Part shown: positions 59,676 to 64,000 of the stretch, in pieces | Numbering within the stretch: the stretch's first letter is position 1 | How the letters are laid out: each line of letters starts with the position of its first letter | Position numbers and translations under genes: made by a program | Notes under the pieces: model-generated | What the model was told of the DNA's origin: nothing | Databases searched by the model: none | What the model saw: only the letters and a program-made list of their open reading frames with translations | NCBI GenBank assembly: GCA_964630925.1 | Contig: CAZVZK010000032.1 | Coordinates: forward strand, 1 to 64,000 | Source: RGDT01 sp964630925 | GTDB lineage: Bacteria; Planctomycetota; Planctomycetia; Gemmatales; Gemmataceae | Reading direction: 5' to 3' | Length of the DNA stretch: 64,000 bases

Positions 59676-60251
59676 ATGACAGACGAACAGCAGCTCGTCG
59701 CGCTATGCAAGTCGGGGAGGATGGATGCATTCGGCGAGCTGGTGCGACGGCACCAGTCCCGGTTATTCACCCAGGTGTCCCGGATTCTCCCTAACGAGGA
59801 GGACGCCCGCGATGTGGTGCAGAGCACCTTCCTGCTCGCCTACCAGGCTCTCGACCGGTTCGAGGGTCGCAGCGATTTCTCCACCTGGCTGTACCGCATC
59901 GGCGTGAACACCGCCTTCACGTTCAAGCGGAAGCAGCGGCCGCTGGCGAGCATCGACGCCTCCCGGGGCGGCGCGGGGATGGATTGCCCGGATCGATCCC
60001 GTGGCAGCGAGCCGGCCGCCGGGCTCGTCTGCTCGGAGGAGGCGACGCTCGTCGTGAAGGCACTGGGCCGGTTATCGACCCCCGATCGCACCTTGCTGAT
60101 CATGAAGGACGTGGACGGGCTCCGCTACGAGGAGCTGGCGGCCATCCTCCGCATCCCGATCGGGACGGTGCGGAGCCGGCTTCACCGTGCCCGCCTGAAG
60201 CTCCGCGGGCTGCTCGCGCGGGAAGGCATGGTCGATCAGGGGGGCCGGTGA
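59676..60251 (+). CDS. Second ECF RNA polymerase sigma factor (RpoE-like)
   Basis: A 191-aa sigma. Region 2 spans DAFGELVRRHQSRLFTQVSRI, NEEDARDVVQSTFLLAYQALDRFEG and STWLYRIGVNTAFTFKRKQR. A linker with CPDRSRGSE precedes region 4: ALGRLSTPDRTLLIMKDVDGLRYEELA, then IPIGTVRSRLHRARLKLRGLL, the -35-binding helix-turn-helix. The start ATG 59676 has a strong GGAGGGAG upstream. It differs from the sigma two genes upstream in its classical 'GTVRSRLHRAR' helix, so it belongs to a different ECF group. It lies 99 bp downstream of the kinase on the same strand and has no anti-sigma of its own nearby. It might share the zinc-finger kinase as regulator or be controlled by it. Its 3' end is 24 bp from a convergent gene. 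Confidence 0.93.
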   Translation: MTDEQQLVALCKSGRMDAFGELVRRHQSRLFTQVSRILPNEEDARDVVQSTFLLAYQALDRFEGRSDFSTWLYRIGVNTAFTFKRKQRPLASIDASRGGAGMDCPDRSRGSEPAAGLVCSEEATLVVKALGRLSTPDRTLLIMKDVDGLRYEELAAILRIPIGTVRSRLHRARLKLRGLLAREGMVDQGGR

Positions 60252-60275
60252 CGCCTGCCCTCGCCTGGGGCGATC

Positions 60276-63200
60276 TTACTTCCCCAGCGCGTGGATGGTG
60301 TTGTGGATCACCCCGGTCACCAGCCGGCCGTCCGCGCCCTTGATGCGATACCTGACCTCCATGCCCCACGTCGGCCCCAGGTCCGGGATCTCCAGCGACA
60401 CCGTCCTGCCGTCCCGGCCCAGCGACGCGCCCTTGACCGCCAGCGGCTTCTCGCCGATGTGCTTCGACCCGTATTGCTTGCTCCGCACCAGGCCCCACAC
60501 CCTGACCTCGTAATTCTTCGCCGACGCCACGTCGGCCGGGTCGAGCGTGTCGGTGAACGTGATCTCCAGGGTCTTCTTCCGCGCCTTGAGGCCGACGGGC
60601 AGGTCGGCGGGCTTGCCGGTGTGGCGCACCCGGTAGAAGCCGCCCGGCCGCGTCTGGTTGCCGGCCCACGCGAACATGCCGCAGGCGTAGAGCTGGCCGT
60701 CCGTCGGGTGGAACCGCCCGCGCATGATGCCGGTGGGAGACGGGGGCAGCGGCAAGGCGCACATGCCGCCCTGCGCCTCGCCGGCCACGTCCTCATGGGG
60801 GACGACGTAGATCTTGCCGTGTCCGTAGGAGAGGTTGAGCAGCGAGCCCTTGAGCGGCCCCCACTTGGCGCTCGTCACCCACAGCAGCTCGGCCGGCGAG
60901 CGGTCGAAGGCGTTGGTGATCCAGCACAGCGGCTGCTTCATCGCCGAGTCCGAGGTGTCGGTGATGTCGGTGTGGCCCCACATGTTGCCGTAGAAGCCGC
61001 CTTTCGTGACGCGGTTGATGCGGTTCTTCGGCGTCCAGAAGCCCTCCTGGTCGGTGACGAAGAACGTGCCGTCCGGGTTCAGGCAGACGCCGTTGGCGGC
61101 CCGGAAGCCCGTGGCCAGGATCTCCGTCCTCGCCCCGTCCTTGCTGACCTTCAAGAGTGTGCCGTGGTGCGGGACGAGGGCGGGCAGGGCGTGGCGGCCG
61201 CTCTTGGCGTAGTAGAAGTTGCCCTCGTCGTCGGTCTGCAGGCCCATGGCGAACTCGTGGAAATGCTCCGTCACCTGGTGGTCGTTGTTGAAGCACTCGT
61301 AGAAGTCCGTCTCCCCGTCGCCGTTGAGGTCGTGCAGCCGCACGATCTGATCGCGGCACGAGACGTGGATGTTGCCGTCGCGGAGCTTCAGCCCCAGGGG
61401 CTGGAACAGGCCGCTGGCGATGCGCTGCCAGGAGAGGCCGGCCTCGGGCCTGTCCAGGCCGCTCACCATCCAGACGTCGCCGTCCCACGAGCAGACGGCG
61501 GCGCGCTTGCCGTCGGGGTAGAAGTCGAAGCCCGTGAGGCGGAGCTGGGCGTTCCACGGGTTCTTCTCGGGCAACGCGAGGGTGTCCACGGCGAACGGGC
61601 CGTCGTCCTTGCCGGCCGTCACCGGCGTCTTGAGGATCTCGGGCCAGCGCTTCGGGCCGCCCTCGGTCAGGGGCTTGAGTGCCCTCGGTGCGGGGGATGA
61701 CCGGGCGAACGCCGTGAGCGCCTCGGGCTCCCCCCGGGCCATCAGGACCTTCACACGCGTCGGCGTCTCCTTCGCGGGGATGGACAGGGCCCAGTAGCCG
61801 TCCTTCTTCGCCAGCGAGACGCGGCCGTCGCCCACGGCGGCGACGGACGCCGACTCCGGGGCGATGCGGGCCAACAGCGCCTTCTTCGATGCGCCGACCT
61901 CCAGCGTCCGGGTGAACACGACGCCCTTGCGCTTCGGATCGGCCTCGGCCCCGGCGGCCTCCAGGATGCGCGTGCCGCCCACGGTGTACGAGAGGATGGT
62001 CACGTCGCCGAAGTGGTACGCCCCGAGGTAGCGTGCCCAGGTCCGGGGCAGCGGGCCGTAGGGCCGTTTGTCCCTGCCCCTGGGCCGGGGGTCGGAGAAG
62101 GTGCCCGTCTCGGGGTCGGCCCAGCCCGGCCCGACGGGGTTGGCGACCTGCACCTCGCCGGCCAGCTTCGGATGGACGCCGTGCCTGCCGTTGAAGTGGA
62201 TGCCGTTCCAGTCGATGAAGCCGTCGCCGGACCACGCCGCCGCGAGGCGCATGGTGTCGTGGTCGAAGAGGGCCCAGTGCCTGCCGCGCGAGACGCCGCC
62301 GGCCCCGGGATCGAGCCGGGAGGCGATGCCCTTGTAGGCGAAGTTGGGGCCGGGGCCGCCGACCTCGTAGGTGTTCATCAGGCTCGGGCCGTAATCCATC
62401 GTCACCCACGGCTCCACGTTCGACGCGGTCGGCCCGAACGTCGTGCCCCTGGGGAGGCCGGCCAGGTAGGCGGCGTCGGCCTTGGCGTACCGCGTCGGGT
62501 TGTGCGGCCTGAGGAAGGCCTCGCGGATGTAGTGGATCACATCGTACTTCTGGCGGGGGACCATCCAGGTCTGCGGGGCCATCATCCCGTAGCCGCGCGT
62601 GACGGTCTGGTACAGGGCGTGGATGTCGTGGCCGTTCTTGAAGGTGGCGGAGGCGAAGCGGGGGGAGGTGGGCATGGAGCCGGGGGCGTCCTTGGTGCCG
62701 TGGCAGTTGGCGCAGACGCGGGTGTAGATCGCCTCGCCCCGGCGGAACGCCTTGTCGTCGAGCGCCTTGATCAGCCCCGCGTGATCGAGGTCCTTCTCGT
62801 ACTCCGCGACCACGGCGGGGGCCTGCGTCGGGCGCAGCTCCTTCGCCCGTGCCGGCCCCCTCTCGGCGATCTCGATGAGGTACCTGGCCAGGTCGAGGAA
62901 CTGCTGCCGGTCCGAGAGGAGGTTCGCCAGCCCGTCGGGCATGAGCGACTGCCTGGAGAGGGAGCGTTTCTCGATGTCGGCCTTGGCGACGGTGAGACGC
63001 CTCCCGTTCGCCGACGGGTCGATGATCGTGACGGAATCCTTGTCCTCCGCGGCGAGGAGGCCCGAAAGTGTTTTCCCCGAGGCCGTCTGGATGACGACGG
63101 TCTCGTAGCCCTTCTTCACGGACTTGGACGGGAGCAGCACCGACTCGATCAGGTATTCCGCGCCCGCCTCCTTGCCGGCCTTCGCGATGTCCGGGCCGAA

Positions 63201-63425
63201 GAGAGCCCCCGCGTCCCCGTCGTGGCACCTGGCGCAGGCGAGGAACGGCTGGAAGAACAGGACCGCCCCGCGCGCCGCGTCGCCCTTCTCGCGCGCGGCC
63301 TTGGCCAGCGCCGCCGGCGGCTCCTTGAGGAGCGCCTGGTGCAGCCCGGCGGGCGGGTCGGCCGCGAGCGCCGTGGGGGGGATGGCGGGGGGCAACAGAG
63401 CCAGGAAGAGCATGGCAGGCCGCAT
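60276..63425 (-). CDS. PVC-type diheme c-type cytochrome with propeller (membrane-bound dehydrogenase-like)
   Basis: A 1,049-aa exported protein. The start is ATG 63425 with GAGGA upstream; the signal peptide is MLFLALLPPAIPPTALAADPPA (cleavage near ALA-AD). First a cytochrome-c-like domain with CARCH (CxxCH) and the PVC block 'LLPSKSVKKGYE...SGKTLSGLLAAED...LMPDGLANLLS' (in relatives: 'QSLMPEGL...L'). A second c-type motif, CANCH, follows. Then come a DUF6797-like middle region and a six-bladed sugar-dehydrogenase-like propeller (DFYPDGKRAAVCSWDGDVW; GLQTDDEGNFYYAKSGRHA; GFRAANGVCLNPDGTFFVTDQEG), and a small C-terminal beta domain. Such proteins are abundant in Planctomycetes and Verrucomicrobia and are thought to oxidise sugars or sugar-derived compounds in the periplasm, passing electrons to the respiratory chain; substrates are mostly unknown. 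It converges with the ECF sigma gene, 24 bp apart. Confidence 0.9.
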   Translation of the reverse strand: MRPAMLFLALLPPAIPPTALAADPPAGLHQALLKEPPAALAKAAREKGDAARGAVLFFQPFLACARCHDGDAGALFGPDIAKAGKEAGAEYLIESVLLPSKSVKKGYETVVIQTASGKTLSGLLAAEDKDSVTIIDPSANGRRLTVAKADIEKRSLSRQSLMPDGLANLLSDRQQFLDLARYLIEIAERGPARAKELRPTQAPAVVAEYEKDLDHAGLIKALDDKAFRRGEAIYTRVCANCHGTKDAPGSMPTSPRFASATFKNGHDIHALYQTVTRGYGMMAPQTWMVPRQKYDVIHYIREAFLRPHNPTRYAKADAAYLAGLPRGTTFGPTASNVEPWVTMDYGPSLMNTYEVGGPGPNFAYKGIASRLDPGAGGVSRGRHWALFDHDTMRLAAAWSGDGFIDWNGIHFNGRHGVHPKLAGEVQVANPVGPGWADPETGTFSDPRPRGRDKRPYGPLPRTWARYLGAYHFGDVTILSYTVGGTRILEAAGAEADPKRKGVVFTRTLEVGASKKALLARIAPESASVAAVGDGRVSLAKKDGYWALSIPAKETPTRVKVLMARGEPEALTAFARSSPAPRALKPLTEGGPKRWPEILKTPVTAGKDDGPFAVDTLALPEKNPWNAQLRLTGFDFYPDGKRAAVCSWDGDVWMVSGLDRPEAGLSWQRIASGLFQPLGLKLRDGNIHVSCRDQIVRLHDLNGDGETDFYECFNNDHQVTEHFHEFAMGLQTDDEGNFYYAKSGRHALPALVPHHGTLLKVSKDGARTEILATGFRAANGVCLNPDGTFFVTDQEGFWTPKNRINRVTKGGFYGNMWGHTDITDTSDSAMKQPLCWITNAFDRSPAELLWVTSAKWGPLKGSLLNLSYGHGKIYVVPHEDVAGEAQGGMCALPLPPSPTGIMRGRFHPTDGQLYACGMFAWAGNQTRPGGFYRVRHTGKPADLPVGLKARKKTLEITFTDTLDPADVASAKNYEVRVWGLVRSKQYGSKHIGEKPLAVKGASLGRDGRTVSLEIPDLGPTWGMEVRYRIKGADGRLVTGVIHNTIHALGK

Positions 63426-63853
63426 GTGTTCCTCAATCCACGGGGCGACAGGCGTTCGAAAACGGCGGCCTCGGCAGGTCGCGATGCGGAGGGCGGATTC
63501 CCCGGCACCGGCGACACCGAATGGCTCGCCTGTCATTCCGCCGGTACGGCGGGCCCGTCCGGGTATTGTCGTCAGCCGGGGCATTCTTGACCACCTCGCC
63601 TGCCCTGGGGCGCCGATCCTCCTGTGTGCCCACGCTTGCCGGCTGTTGTTGTTCGGGAAGGTCGTCGTCGGGGTGCGGCTCCCCCTCCTTGATGGGCTTG
63701 TAGGGGCCGCCTGGGGATGCGCCGCCGTGCGGGGGCCTCACCCGCCACGACAAGCCCAGGCACGCGTGGGACGCAGGGGGCGGCGGCGAGAACACGAGGA
63801 GGGCCGGGCTGCCCAGGCGGCCGGTGTGCATCGCGGTCCCGGCCCTCACGCCG
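63426..63853. other. Intergenic region, no gene identified
   Basis: About 430 bp between the cytochrome start and the stop of the right-edge gene, both on the minus strand. A minus-strand open frame (63849 to 63433) has some GC-rich third positions near its middle but no ribosome site, no similarity I recognise, and an Arg/Pro-rich ending typical of chance frames. The cytochrome promoter should be in the 63430-63560 part; I could not assign it. Confidence 0.4.
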
Positions 63854-64000
63854 CTACCCGCGTTTGAGCCCCGCCAGGACGCCCTCCAGGGCCTGGGGCT
63901 CCGGCGGCTTGACGAGGTGGTGGTCGAAGCCCGCCTCCGCTGAGCGGCGGCGGTCCTCCTGCTGCCCCCAGCCGGTCAGCGCCGCGAGCACCACGTTCTG
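63854..64000 (-). CDS. C-terminal end of a response-regulator receiver domain (partial)
   Basis: The frame enters from the right edge and ends at TAG 63856-63854 after 48 residues. VVLAALTGWGQQEDRRRSAEAGFDHHLVKPPEP is the last third of a CheY-like receiver. It shows the conserved Thr of beta-4 (ALTGWGQ), the 'EAGFDHHLVKP' loop with the invariant Lys-Pro, and the final helix ALEGVLAGL. 'TG(W/Y)GQ-EDR-RS-EAGFDHHLVKP' is typical of receivers at the C-terminus of hybrid kinases or chemotaxis-like fusions. Since the protein ends soon after the receiver, this is the C-terminal domain. The rest of the gene lies outside the window. Confidence 0.9.
   Translation of the reverse strand, partial: QNVVLAALTGWGQQEDRRRSAEAGFDHHLVKPPEPQALEGVLAGLKRG

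Noticed and set aside
63433..63849. 138-aa minus-strand frame between the cytochrome and the right-edge gene
   Set aside because: No ribosome site, no recognisable similarity, Arg/Pro-rich tail; treated as chance.

Overview
The window is high-GC DNA (strong G/C at third codon positions) with the hallmarks of a planctomycete, most likely an Isosphaeraceae- or Gemmataceae-type bacterium. The signs are two very large secreted proteins that begin with an 'LEPLE-R-LL' (LEPR-XLL-like) N-terminal motif, serine/threonine kinases fused to TPR or anti-sigma modules, an ECF sigma / kinase cluster, and a PVC-type multidomain c-type cytochrome. This placement is inferred from gene content; there is no rRNA in the window.

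Left edge (1-3.3 kb): an accessory, decaying region. An HNH endonuclease gene is cut off by what looks like the end of an insertion sequence. A relic gene fragment follows, then an intact AbiE-type (type IV) toxin-antitoxin pair on the minus strand whose promoter, operator and start codon are packed so tightly that the mRNA may be leaderless.

Middle (3.3-42.6 kb): a minus-strand block of cell-surface and signalling genes. It runs, in transcription order, from a giant secreted protein (about 9,090 aa, 27.3 kb) through a zinc-ribbon/TPR protein and a 2,160-aa BNR/FG-GAP secreted protein to a membrane Ser/Thr kinase with C-terminal TPRs. The giant gene crosses a 100-N assembly gap that falsely breaks its frame; flanking 255-bp repeats show the true gap is about 69 bp (or 69+255n), which restores one reading frame. 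The giant protein holds an SBBP propeller, five LamG-like domains, a PA14-like domain, about 2,600 aa of right-handed beta-helix repeats, PKD domains, a remarkable ~1,320-aa acidic array of about 104 'LD-x-(D/E)-x-x-G-(L/F)' units, a metzincin-like metallopeptidase domain, YDG/MBG repeats and C-terminal RTX calcium-binding repeats. The LD array is the part I recognise least and is the best candidate for something undescribed.

Right part (43-64 kb): an S9B dipeptidyl-peptidase; a plus-strand pair (GAF/PAS/GAF-PP2C phosphatase and a hybrid histidine kinase) that converges, across a perfect 14-bp hairpin, on a second very large hybrid kinase carrying one degenerate and one intact receiver plus HPt; then ECF sigma - zinc-finger/kinase - ECF sigma on the plus strand; then a convergent diheme PVC-type cytochrome/propeller protein; and at the right edge the C-terminus of a receiver-domain protein.

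No tRNA, rRNA, CRISPR array or prophage was seen. Most long plus-strand open frames opposite the giant genes are antisense artefacts of GC-rich codon bias.
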